From contig DAWO01000030.1 of the NCBI GenBank assembly GCA_002509485.1, positions 1-8,935 on the forward strand: a DNA stretch of 8,935 nucleotides, written 5' to 3'. Shown in pieces: positions 1 through 5,950 of this stretch. A program made the position numbers and the translations under genes. Below the pieces are notes generated by a model. It worked only from the letters and a program-made list of their open reading frames with translations, did no database searches and was not told where the DNA came from. Source of the stretch: Methanolinea sp. UBA477 (lineage in GTDB: Archaea; Halobacteriota; Methanomicrobia; Methanomicrobiales; Methanospirillaceae). The first letter of the stretch is position 1. Each line of letters opens with the position of its first letter.

Positions 1-306
1 AATTCCCGTTGTGAAAGGAGAATGACACCTGTCACGGGATCAATGCTCTTCCGGGCGGTATGGCCTGCTATGTGGAAAACGGCTGAAAACGATAAGATTT
101 TGTTTTCAAAAAGATCAGGCTCTTTTCTCCCTGGCGTGGGCAAAATTGATGAACCGGATACATGGTGTGGGGGCTATCTGACATCAACACCCCCATGTGC
201 GATGCCCACGCCGACTCCCGAAAAGAATACCGCGTGGCTGATCCACAGTCAAAATTTGAGCAATCTGGTATGCGAGAACGCCCCGGCGGCTGTTGTAAGT
301 GACTGA
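1..306 (+). CDS. possible partial ORF entering from the left edge, unrecognised
   Basis: A frame is open from base 1 to a TGA at 304-306, about 101 residues, with an internal ATG at 22 and another at 43. I do not recognise the protein and see no domain, signal peptide or membrane segment. It contains two Cys and a Pro/Thr-rich stretch around residues 65-75. AAAGGAGA sits directly against the ATG at 22, too close to act as a normal ribosome site, so if real the gene probably starts before the window. The main support is indirect: a hairpin with a T-run at 384-410 points the same way and would end a + transcript here. Both - strand frames across this stretch look like shadows or are broken by stops. 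It could also be non-coding or a decayed gene; confidence is low. Confidence 0.22.
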   Translation, partial: NSRCERRMTPVTGSMLFRAVWPAMWKTAENDKILFSKRSGSFLPGVGKIDEPDTWCGGYLTSTPPCAMPTPTPEKNTAWLIHSQNLSNLVCENAPAAVVSD

Positions 307-383
307 ACTGGGATGTCGATTCAGTCTCCCCATACAAACAGCGAGGAGGCAAAAGATAGTACGGGACCGGAACCTGGGCTCAC

Positions 384-410
384 TCCGGGGAATTCCCGGA
401 TGGGTTTTTT
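384..410 (+). terminator. hairpin plus T-run terminator
   Basis: TCCGGG (384-389) and CCCGGA (395-400) form a perfect 6-bp stem with a 5-base loop, followed by TGGG and six T (405-410). On the opposite strand no T-run follows the stem, so it works in the + direction. It implies a + strand transcript entering from positions 1-306. Confidence 0.5.
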
Positions 411-471
411 GATGCGGTGAGGGCCCAACAGGACTTCGTTTTCCGGGCGCTACACGGGGGATCACGAAGTC

Positions 472-807
472 TTATTCGGGGTTGCCGCTCTTTATCCGGA
501 GTGATTCGAAGAGCTCGATCCCACCGCGAAGCAGGGAGACGGATACAATTGATCCCGCGTCTCTCTCGACTCTCACCTCCTTTACCCGCTCAAGGTTCCG
601 TACCGCCTCTTCCATCTGCTCGTCGAGCAGCCGTGTACGCTGAATCAGTGCCTGGAAGCTGGCTTTTTCATGAAATTCGCTGCCCAGGAGCCAGATTATC
701 CATTCTTCATTATCTCTGACGAAATCGGGTGTGAGAAACATGGCACCATTCCATCCGTGTGCTTGTCCTGCCGGTGATTGAACAGGATCTTCCAATGACT
801 GTTTCAA
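472..807 (-). CDS. hypothetical protein with charged helical segment
   Basis: I do not recognise this family. The 111-residue frame begins with TTG at 805-807, immediately after the TAA of the preceding gene (808-810), with no spacer and no visible ribosome site. An ATG at residue 23 (739-741) is the other possible start and would give 89 residues beginning MFLTPDFV. From about residue 29 there is an Asn-Glu-Glu-Trp, Ile/Leu-rich segment, and then a long charged stretch (about residues 50-80, ALIQRTRLLDEQMEEAVRNL) that looks helical and may form a coiled coil. The C-terminal part is more strand-like. No Cys, no signal peptide and no catalytic motif are visible. It is probably cytosolic and co-transcribed with the 64-residue gene upstream. 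Abutting frames with common direction and sensible composition support it being real. Confidence 0.55.
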   Translation of the reverse strand: MKQSLEDPVQSPAGQAHGWNGAMFLTPDFVRDNEEWIIWLLGSEFHEKASFQALIQRTRLLDEQMEEAVRNLERVKEVRVERDAGSIVSVSLLRGGIELFESLRIKSGNPE

Positions 808-1002
808 TTATTTTTTTATCGTGATCCTGTGCCCTTCCACGTCAACTGCGTAGGCCGTCGGATCGTCCAGGAGGTCGAGTGCGTTGATTCTCATATCGAT
901 GAGTTCTGAATAATTGAAGGAATCGTATTTGTTCCCTTCACCCTCTTCCCAGAATACGGCAATCCCATTCTCCATCTTCTTGCTGCTGACAATGTCTTTC
1001 AT
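808..1002 (-). CDS. small hypothetical protein (64 aa)
   Basis: The sequence runs from MKDIVSSKK to HRITIKK, is acidic in the middle and basic at the end. It has an aromatic patch (AVFWEEGEG, KYDSFNYSEL, residues 15-33) and a final stretch (AYAVDVEGHRITIKK) that reads as two beta strands. I see no Cys, membrane segment or nucleotide-binding motif, and do not recognise the family. A TATA-like element at 1024-1032 on the - strand lies about 25 bases before the ATG, so the message may be leaderless. The next gene starts on the base after the stop, so the two form a two-gene operon. A small acidic/beta protein next to a helical partner recalls paired small-protein modules such as toxin-antitoxin pairs, but nothing in the sequence identifies either as a toxin. 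Confidence 0.65.
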   Translation of the reverse strand: MKDIVSSKKMENGIAVFWEEGEGNKYDSFNYSELIDMRINALDLLDDPTAYAVDVEGHRITIKK

Positions 1003-1023
1003 GTTTCTTCAGTTCTGCGGGAG

Positions 1024-1032
1024 AAAATATGA
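1024..1032 (-). promoter_or_regulatory. TATA-like box for the two-gene - strand operon
   Basis: On the - strand the stretch reads CATATTTTC. Its centre is about 25 bases from the ATG at 1002, the spacing that archaeal TATA boxes have to the transcription start, so transcription may begin at or next to the start codon. No ribosome site is visible, which agrees with a leaderless message. Confidence 0.35.
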
Positions 1033-1309
1033 AGGTATCTGTCACTCGTTCCCTGGCTGGAGGGAAATCCGCTCATATGCATGGCCATGCGATCCGGCCT
1101 GCGTCAGCCCTGCCTGCAGGGATTGCTGGACCGGTCGTATCCAAACGGACATCTTTTCCCTAATCCGTTCACCGGAGAGTCCGGTTCGTAACACGGAGTT
1201 TTTCTGGTATCGGCGATCTCTTCTCTTTCCCCACGCGTCGGGTCGGCCCACAGCAACCAGGGGAACGTATCTGAACTGTGGCTGATCCTGCAGGTACTCG
1301 ACCTTGAGC

Positions 1310-1366
1310 GGGTGGATGGGGTATCGAGAAATCCCGGGGGATTCTTCACGGGGTGGATGGGGTATC
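1310..1366 (+). repeat. 16-bp direct repeat pair upstream of the binding-protein gene
   Basis: GGGTGGATGGGGTATC occurs exactly at 1310-1325 and 1351-1366, a period of 41 bases (about four helical turns). The interval between contains CCCGGGGG. It lies in the gene-free stretch 1003-1474, 110-165 bases before the likely start of the substrate-binding lipoprotein. The rest of that gap shows only two short hairpins (ACCGGA/TCCGGT at 1171-1185 and CCCTG/CAGGG at 1108-1121). A + frame is open back to 1304, but its N-terminal extension runs through this repeat and the AT-rich promoter-like region, so I do not accept it as coding. Confidence 0.6.
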
Positions 1367-1398
1367 TGCATCCGAAAAATTGTGTACAATGTTTTTCA

Positions 1399-1456
1399 TA
1401 GTATACTGGATATATGTTCATATTGGAATTTTTACATACTTGTTATCAATTTAATT
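1399..1456 (+). promoter_or_regulatory. AT-rich promoter region of the binding-protein gene
   Basis: The 100 bases before the start turn sharply AT-rich. TATA-like candidates are GTATACTGGATATATG near 1399-1416 and CAATTTAATTT near 1447-1456; the latter is about 25 bases before the ATG at 1475 and would give a leaderless message. No ribosome site is visible before either candidate start. Which box is used cannot be decided from sequence. Confidence 0.35.
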
Positions 1457-1474
1457 TGGGTATTCCTAAATAGT

Positions 1475-2644
1475 ATGACAAAAAATAAAATAATTATGAA
1501 ATTATTCTCTCCCGTCATTCTCATGGCCCTGGTAATTGCCATGGTTGCCTTCTGTGGCTGCACAGGCAGTACAGAGAGCCCTGCCGGTGTCGTGAATCCG
1601 GTAAAGGAACAGACCGTGATCGACGGTTTTGGCCGGAGCGTCACCGTGCCGGTGCCGGTCGAGAGCGTCCTCTGCTCCGGTTCGGGGTGTGTCAGGTACC
1701 TGGTGTACCTGCAGGGCGAGGATTTGATCGTCGGTGTCGACAGTATTGAAAAGGAGGGCCGCATCCCTGAAGGCCGGCCGTATTCACTGGTCCACGGGGA
1801 CTGGCTGAAGGATCTCCCGCTCTTTGGGGAGTTCCGCGGCAAGGATGATCCCGAGAAGGTGATCGGGATCGGCCCTGACCTGGTCTTCAAGACCGGTTCG
1901 ACCGGAACAGCGTATGGTACAAGCGGGGCAGAAGCCGACACCCTCCAGGAAAAGACCGGGATCCCTGTCGTTGCGTTTCCGTACGGCTCACTCCGCGACG
2001 AAGCCGAGCAAGGTGCTATGTACGCCGGTCTTCGCGTGATGGGCGCATCAATCGGCAGGGAAGACCGGGCCGAGGAGGTTATTGCCTATATCGAGGCGAC
2101 GATGGCGGACCTCGAAGAGCGTACCGGCGACATCCCTGCGGATGAACGAAAGAAGGTGTATATCGGCGGTGTCTCGTCGGCGGGCGCCCACGGGATCATC
2201 TCGACCGAGCCCGCATATCCCCCCTTCCTCTGGGTGCACGCAGATAACGTCGCGTCCGGCCTCGGCACGGCACACGTCGATGTGGCTAAAGAGGCCCTCG
2301 TCGACTGGGACCCTGAATACATCTTCATCGATGCAGGGACAATCCGGGCGGACAACGAAGGCGCCATCGGGCAGCTGAAGACGGATCCTGCGCTTCGGGG
2401 GTTCTCTGCGGTGAAAGAGGGCAGGGTCTGCGGCGTCCTTCCGTACAACTTCTATAATACGAATTACGAGACCGTGCTCGCGGACGCGTACTTCATCGGC
2501 ACGGTGCTCTACCCTGACCGGTTCGCAGACATCGACCCTGTCGAGAAGGCTGACGAGATCTACATCTTCTTCGTCGGAGAGCCGGTCTTTGATGAGTTGA
2601 GCGGCCAGTACGGGAGCGCTGTATTCTCCCGGATACCGGTCTGA
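1475..2644 (+). CDS. ABC transporter substrate-binding lipoprotein (FecB/BtuF-like)
   Basis: This is the extracellular receptor of an importer of the iron-siderophore/cobalamin class. It has 389 residues from ATG 1475, or 382 from ATG 1496; neither has a clear ribosome site. A basic N-terminus and hydrophobic core (FSPVILMALVIAMVAFCGC) end in a lipobox-like Gly-Cys, followed by a Thr/Ser/Pro-rich linker, so the mature protein is probably lipid-anchored outside the membrane. The TroA/BtuF-type fold begins at VIDGFGRSVTVP, with LxxLGEF-like and GPDLVF motifs in the first lobe, a long linking helix (about residues 195-222), then a second lobe with STEPAYPPF (about 243-251), WDPEYIFID and VKEGRV. 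Two Cys flank SGSG at about residues 67-72, as I recall for methanogen members of this family. The ligand is unknown: ferric chelate, corrinoid or another metal complex. The permease and ATPase follow after 336 bases with their own promoter. Confidence 0.9.
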   Translation: MTKNKIIMKLFSPVILMALVIAMVAFCGCTGSTESPAGVVNPVKEQTVIDGFGRSVTVPVPVESVLCSGSGCVRYLVYLQGEDLIVGVDSIEKEGRIPEGRPYSLVHGDWLKDLPLFGEFRGKDDPEKVIGIGPDLVFKTGSTGTAYGTSGAEADTLQEKTGIPVVAFPYGSLRDEAEQGAMYAGLRVMGASIGREDRAEEVIAYIEATMADLEERTGDIPADERKKVYIGGVSSAGAHGIISTEPAYPPFLWVHADNVASGLGTAHVDVAKEALVDWDPEYIFIDAGTIRADNEGAIGQLKTDPALRGFSAVKEGRVCGVLPYNFYNTNYETVLADAYFIGTVLYPDRFADIDPVEKADEIYIFFVGEPVFDELSGQYGSAVFSRIPV

Positions 2645-2693
2645 TTGCATCGGCCGAAAGACCTGGGCGTGGCTGTGTCCACAGGACCCCCGG

Positions 2694-2712
2694 CCTTTTT
2701 CCCGGAAAAAGG
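2694..2712 (+). terminator. terminator-like hairpin after the binding-protein gene
   Basis: CCTTTTT (2694-2700) pairs with AAAAAGG (2706-2712) around CCCGG, about 50 bases after the TGA. A smaller perfect stem, CTGTG/CACAG (2673-2684), lies just before it. The T-run is in the left arm, so this is not a textbook factor-independent terminator, but T-rich ends are enough in archaea. It suggests the binding protein can be made independently of the permease operon. Confidence 0.4.
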
Positions 2713-2770
2713 GTGAAACGATGTAACCGCAGGGCCTGGTTCACGGGGTACACTGTTCCATCAGTCTCCA

Positions 2771-2812
2771 GCCCCGGGAATACCCCTTCATGTGCCTGCC
2801 GGTATCCCGGGC
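2771..2812. repeat. imperfect inverted repeat next to the permease promoter
   Basis: CCCGGGAATACC (2773-2784) pairs with GGTATCCCGGG (2801-2811): 11 base pairs with one bulged A, around a 16-base spacer. It ends 12 bases before the TATA-like box of the permease operon. A position directly upstream of a TATA box suits an operator; it could equally be a hairpin at the end of the upstream transcript. Confidence 0.5.
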
Positions 2813-2822
2813 AGTTTCATAA

Positions 2823-2834
2823 GATATTTAAAAT
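2823..2834 (+). promoter_or_regulatory. TATA-like box of the permease-ATPase-fmdE operon
   Basis: GATATTTAAAAT is the best TATA match in the intergenic region and would start transcription near 2853, giving a leader of roughly 130 bases. A second similar element, GATATTTGAA at 2884-2893, would give a start near 2915 and a leader of about 65 bases. Either way the permease has its own promoter and its message has an untranslated leader, unlike the near-leaderless genes elsewhere in the window. Confidence 0.4.
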
Positions 2835-2917
2835 ACGTGGTCATATGTAATCATTCACTCAACATAGATCAGAGATCGTATGAGATATTTGAACAATCGT
2901 AATCAACAATATTCTTC

Positions 2918-2974
2918 ATGGAAGGACGAACGCCAGGGGGAGAGACCATGAAGTCCGGAAATACGGAGGTGTGA
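2918..2974 (+). other. 18-codon upstream ORF in frame with the permease
   Basis: ATG at 2918 opens an 18-residue frame ending in TGA at 2972-2974. An inner ATG at 2948, preceded by GGGGGAGAG (2936-2944), gives an 8-residue version. The stop is two codons before the GTG start of the permease and in the same frame, and the permease ribosome site (GGAGGT, 2965-2970) is inside the mini-ORF. Translation of it could couple to or occlude permease initiation. It could also be chance, since an archaeal Shine-Dalgarno sequence naturally tends to supply a TGA. Confidence 0.3.
2965..2971 (+). promoter_or_regulatory. ribosome binding site deciding the GTG start of the permease
   Basis: GGAGGTG ends 9 bases before GTG 2981. 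Since a TGA at 2972-2974 closes the frame upstream, GTG 2981 is the first possible start after this site and keeps the full first membrane helix. Confidence 0.65.
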
Positions 2975-2980
2975 TCGCCT

Positions 2981-4051
2981 GTGCACCTCGCTGACGGAGA
3001 ACTCCCGCATGATTATCTTGGCTATACCTACCAGAAGGTGCTCTTCATCCTCGGCGGGATCGGCATCCTCTTCGTCCTGCTCATCGTCTCGATCGCTGTC
3101 GGTGCGGTCTCGATTCCCCCGGTCGAGGTCATCATGACCCTTATCGGGCAGAACGTCACGGACAAGTGGGACAGGATCATCTGGAACATCCGCCTTCCGC
3201 AGGCGCTCACCGCCATCGTCGCCGGTGCAGGCCTCTCGGTTGCAGGTGTCGCCATGCAGTCGATCCTTAGAAACCCGCTTGCATCGCCGTTCACGCTCGG
3301 GATCTCCAATGCCGGGGCGTTTGGTGCCGCGGTCGCGGTCATCATCTTCGGGACCGGGCTCATGACATCGACCACTGCAGGGGCGGTCGTGATCAACAAC
3401 CCGTACCTGACGACGATAACCGCTTTTGCCTTCTGCATGCTTGCAACGGTCGTGATCATCGCGATCGCGAAGATAAAGGCGTCCTCGCCCGAGGTAGTCG
3501 TCCTTGCCGGTGTCGCGCTCTCGTCCCTGTTCACCGCCGGCGTGATGTTTCTCCAGTACTTTGCCGACGACACGCAGCTTGCCGCAGTGGTCCACTGGAC
3601 ATTCGGCGATGTCGGGAGGGCGGGATGGCCCGAGCTCACACTCATGGCGGTGATAACCATCGCCGCCTGTATCTACTTCATCGCGAACCGCTGGAACTAC
3701 AACGCGATGGATGCCGGGGACGAGACTGCCCGGGCGCTCGGTGTCAACGTGGAGCGGCTCAGGAACGCCGGGATGGTCGTCGCCGCCCTCGTCACATCGG
3801 TGCTCGTCTCGTTCCTCGGGGTGATCGGCTTCGTGGGGCTGGTCTGCCCGCACATGGTGCGCCGCATCATCGGGGACGAACAGCGGTACCTGATTCCGGG
3901 CTCCATCGTGATGGGCGCAGTTCTCCTGCTCGCGTCCGATACGGTCGCCCGCCTGATCGTGGCGCCGTATGTCCTCCCGGTCGCCATCCTCACCGCCTTC
4001 ATGGGAGCGCCGATCTTCATCTACCTGCTCTTAAGGGGGCACCACCGATGA
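2981..4051 (+). CDS. FecCD/BtuC-family ABC transporter permease
   Basis: This is the membrane channel of the importer, 356 residues, the usual length for the family, with about ten hydrophobic helices; the first spans about residues 20-45. Family landmarks are RLPQAL (71-76), the AMQ and NPLASPFTLGI stretch (91-108), GDETARALGVNVERLR (246-261) in the cytoplasmic loop that contacts the ATPase, GVIGFVGLVCPHMVRRIIG (280-298), and PVAILTAFMGAPIFIYLLLR near the end. GTG is the start, supported by GGAGGT nine to ten bases before it and a stop codon two codons upstream. A single permease gene implies a homodimeric channel. The last codon overlaps the ATPase start in an ATGA, so the two are translationally coupled. 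With the upstream lipoprotein it makes a type II importer. The substrate is not readable from sequence; iron chelate or corrinoid is the family norm. Confidence 0.95.
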   Translation: MHLADGELPHDYLGYTYQKVLFILGGIGILFVLLIVSIAVGAVSIPPVEVIMTLIGQNVTDKWDRIIWNIRLPQALTAIVAGAGLSVAGVAMQSILRNPLASPFTLGISNAGAFGAAVAVIIFGTGLMTSTTAGAVVINNPYLTTITAFAFCMLATVVIIAIAKIKASSPEVVVLAGVALSSLFTAGVMFLQYFADDTQLAAVVHWTFGDVGRAGWPELTLMAVITIAACIYFIANRWNYNAMDAGDETARALGVNVERLRNAGMVVAALVTSVLVSFLGVIGFVGLVCPHMVRRIIGDEQRYLIPGSIVMGAVLLLASDTVARLIVAPYVLPVAILTAFMGAPIFIYLLLRGHHR

Positions 4052-4890
4052 TACTCTCTGTCGACGAACTACAATTCCTGTACCGGAACACGAAGATACT
4101 CGACGATATCGCGTTCTCCATTTCAGAAGGCGAGATCGTCGCGATTCTCGGGCCAAACGGTGTCGGCAAGACGACACTCCTGAAATGCCTGAACCGTATC
4201 CTGGTCCCAAGGGAAGGGGTCGTCTCGGTATGTGGCGATCCGATCGCATCACTCGGGCTGATGGAGGTGGCCCGGCGGATCGGCTATGTCCCCCAGCGGG
4301 TCGAGACCGGCAGGCTGACCGGTTTTGACGCGGTGCTCCTTGGAAGACGGCCGCATATCGGTTGGGACATCACCGAAAAAGACCTCCGGATCGTCGATGC
4401 GGCATTTAAAAAATTCATGATCGACCACCTCCGCCTCCATTACCTTGACGAGATGAGCGGAGGGGAGCTCCAGCTGATCGCCATTGCACGGGCGTTCGTG
4501 CAGGAACCAAAGATCCTCCTCCTGGATGAACCGACGAGTGCGCTTGACCTGAAGAACCAGGTCGAGATCCTGGACCTGATCAGGAATATCGTGACCGATC
4601 ACAGGATCGCGGTCGTGATGACGATGCACGATCTAAACACCGCTCTCCGGTACGCTGACCGGTTCATCTTCCTGAAAGACCAGTCCATCCACACCTATGG
4701 TGACAGGAGCATCATCACCGAGAACGAGATCGAGGCGGTGTACGGTGTACCGGTGCAGATCGGGGAGCTCTGGGGTGTGCCCTGCGTCATCCCGCAGTGT
4801 CTCTGCAATGGAAATGGAAAGAGCAAAGAAGAAGAGAACCAGCATATAGTACAAAAAAGGGAATCAAGAGCGTATGTGCGATACAGATGA
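4048..4890 (+). CDS. ABC transporter ATP-binding protein (FecE/BtuD-like)
   Basis: This ATPase powers the importer on the cytoplasmic face. It has 280 residues from ATG 4048, which overlaps the permease stop as ATGA; AAGGGGGC at 4033-4040 is the ribosome site. The frame stays open upstream to 3625, but that part is a shadow of the permease. All motifs are present: Walker A GPNGVGKTT (35-43), Q-loop Gln83, signature LDEMSGGELQ (133-142), Walker B ILLLDEP (156-162), D-loop SALD (164-167) and H-loop His194 in MTMHDLN. The family domain seems to end near GVPCVIP (243-249). A tail of about 30 residues follows, with Cys246, Cys251 and Cys253 (CVIPQCLC) and then a charged Lys/Glu/Arg stretch; I do not know this tail from the family. 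The gene runs 17 bases into the start of the FmdE-like gene. Confidence 0.95.
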   Translation: MILSVDELQFLYRNTKILDDIAFSISEGEIVAILGPNGVGKTTLLKCLNRILVPREGVVSVCGDPIASLGLMEVARRIGYVPQRVETGRLTGFDAVLLGRRPHIGWDITEKDLRIVDAAFKKFMIDHLRLHYLDEMSGGELQLIAIARAFVQEPKILLLDEPTSALDLKNQVEILDLIRNIVTDHRIAVVMTMHDLNTALRYADRFIFLKDQSIHTYGDRSIITENEIEAVYGVPVQIGELWGVPCVIPQCLCNGNGKSKEEENQHIVQKRESRAYVRYR

Positions 4891-5527
4891 AAACCCGGCC
4901 GGCACGGTCCGTGCCGGAGATATCCCCTCGTTCGAGGAATGCGTCACGTTTCATGGCCATGTGTGCCCGGGCCTTGCCCTTGGCTACCGCGTCGCGGCGG
5001 CCGCGATGGAGGCGCTGGGAGTCAGGCGGCCGTACGACGAGGAGCTCGTGGCGGTCGCAGAGACCGACGCGTGCGGTGTCGATGCGATCCAGGTTGTGAC
5101 GGGCTGTACCGCAGGAAAGGGAAACCTCGTCATCAGGGACTACGGAAAGCATGCGTTCTCCTTCTTTTCCCGGGAGAGCGGAAGGACCGTAAGGGTCCGC
5201 ACCTGTTATAGCGGTGCGAAGGGGCAGGACGAGGTCTCTCTTCTCAGGAAGAAGGTCTTTTCACACACCGCAACACCCGCGGAAGAGAGCCGGTACCGAG
5301 AACTCGTGAAGGACTCGGCGATGCGCATCCTTTCCCTCCCGGCAGAACAGGTCGTGATAGTCGAGGAGATCGAGATGGAACCGCCGTCCATGGCACGGAT
5401 ATACAATACCGTGATCTGCTCCTGCTGTGACGAACCGGTGGCAGATGGCAAAACCCGCCTGGTCGACGGGAAGTATGTCTGCATCCCCTGTGCCGAAGGG
5501 AGATCTCCCCGGAAAAAGGGTGTATAA
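4874..5527 (+). CDS. FmdE-family protein with C-terminal zinc finger
   Basis: This is a PF02663 (FmdE) protein of 217 residues. The family is named for a gene in the molybdenum formylmethanofuran dehydrogenase operon of methanogens, but its biochemical role is not settled. The core opens with FEECVTFHGHVCPGLALGYR (20-39), carrying the hallmark Cys23, His27, His29 and Cys31, and continues with ETDACGVDAIQVVTGCTAGKGN (63-84) and Cys67/Cys78. The end (182-206) has CSCC and CIPC pairs, the auxiliary treble-clef zinc finger seen in solved family members. There is no signal peptide, so it is cytosolic. It starts within the ATPase gene (17-base overlap, ATG 4874), so production is tied to the importer. 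I infer that it binds or senses the imported metal or cofactor, or modifies it. A role in formylmethanofuran dehydrogenase itself is not shown by this context: no fwd/fmd subunits are present. Confidence 0.92.
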   Translation: MCDTDENPAGTVRAGDIPSFEECVTFHGHVCPGLALGYRVAAAAMEALGVRRPYDEELVAVAETDACGVDAIQVVTGCTAGKGNLVIRDYGKHAFSFFSRESGRTVRVRTCYSGAKGQDEVSLLRKKVFSHTATPAEESRYRELVKDSAMRILSLPAEQVVIVEEIEMEPPSMARIYNTVICSCCDEPVADGKTRLVDGKYVCIPCAEGRSPRKKGV

Positions 5528-5583
5528 TCCCATAATCAGACATCTTTTCATTGGTGAGATGACCCAGCAGATTGTACCAGAGC

Positions 5584-5655
5584 TTTTTTGGTATTACTCC
5601 GATTACGCGGGTTTTTCCACAAGCCTTCCATGATCCTGGATCCAGACGTTTTTTT
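5584..5655 (+). terminator. T-run terminator region after the importer operon
   Basis: Three T-runs follow the fmdE-like stop: T6 at 5584-5589, T5 at 5612-5616 and T7 at 5649-5655. The last follows the palindrome CTGGATCCAG (5636-5645). Archaeal transcription ends readily at such runs. The stretch 5528-5736 contains no other feature I can support, apart from a 7-bp inverted repeat GCATCCG/CGGATGC at 5694-5723. Confidence 0.45.
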
Positions 5656-5736
5656 GGGAACCCTGCAGCCCTGTTCTGTGATGCATCGTGTTCGCATCCG
5701 CCGGTCAGATCCAGCCCGGATGCAAAAAATTGGAGA

Positions 5737-5883
5737 TTAGAGTTTTTCGAGCACTTCTTCAAGAAGGGTGTCATAAGCCGTCGTGAGACTGTCGACTTCA
5801 GTCTCAAAGGCCATTGCAATCCCGGTGGAGACCGCCCCGGTCTTTTCATACTCGTCAAACATGTCTGATACGGCTAATTCCAT
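5737..5883 (-). CDS. small acidic hypothetical protein (48 aa)
   Basis: Reading the - strand from ATG 5883 to TAA 5737-5739 gives 48 residues, starting MELAVSDMFDEYEKTG and ending TLLEEVLEKL. It is strongly acidic (about thirteen Asp/Glu), has no Cys and reads as two amphipathic helices joined by GAVSTGIA. The composition is protein-like and much better than in the overlapping frames, which are Arg/Pro/Ser-rich. The frame is closed by TAG seven codons before the ATG. A TATA-like element GTTAAATACC (5921-5930) lies about 40 bases upstream, fitting a short leader; no ribosome site is visible. A T6 run follows the stop (5724-5729). It diverges from the secreted-protein gene at 6026. I do not recognise the family; it could be a decayed fragment of something larger. 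Confidence 0.5.
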   Translation of the reverse strand: MELAVSDMFDEYEKTGAVSTGIAMAFETEVDSLTTAYDTLLEEVLEKL

Positions 5884-5920
5884 CCGGTCTCTTGCATCCA
5901 GGTACTATTGCACAAATTAT

Positions 5921-5930
5921 GGTATTTAAC
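5921..5930 (-). promoter_or_regulatory. TATA-like box for the 48-aa gene
   Basis: On the - strand it reads GTTAAATACC. Transcription would start near 5900, 15-20 bases before the ATG at 5883. It lies back to back with the + strand promoter at 5991-6000. Confidence 0.35.
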
Positions 5931-5950
5931 AGGTCCGATTCGTTTTCATA

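Noticed and set aside
1042..1421. Two - strand frames of about 105-115 codons ahead of the 64-residue gene
   Set aside because: Arg/Pro/Ser-rich, mutually overlapping, crossing the direct repeats and with no recognisable domain.
1304..1474. N-terminal extension of the substrate-binding protein to an ATG at 1304
   Set aside because: It would run through the 16-bp repeats and the AT-rich promoter region and put 57 or more residues before a normal lipoprotein signal peptide.
2903..3853. 316-codon - strand frame opposite the permease
   Set aside because: Its composition (Asp, Arg, His, Gly, Glu repeats) is the mirror of a GC-rich membrane protein. The + frame has clear FecCD motifs.
3625..4047. 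Upstream extension of the ATPase frame to 3625
   Set aside because: It is Arg/His/Pro-rich shadow sequence of the permease. The ATPase domain starts normally at ATG 4048 with an ATGA overlap.
5244..5858. 204-codon - strand frame over the end of the FmdE-like gene
   Set aside because: Ser/Arg/Pro-rich shadow of the FmdE-like gene and of the 48-residue gene in another frame.
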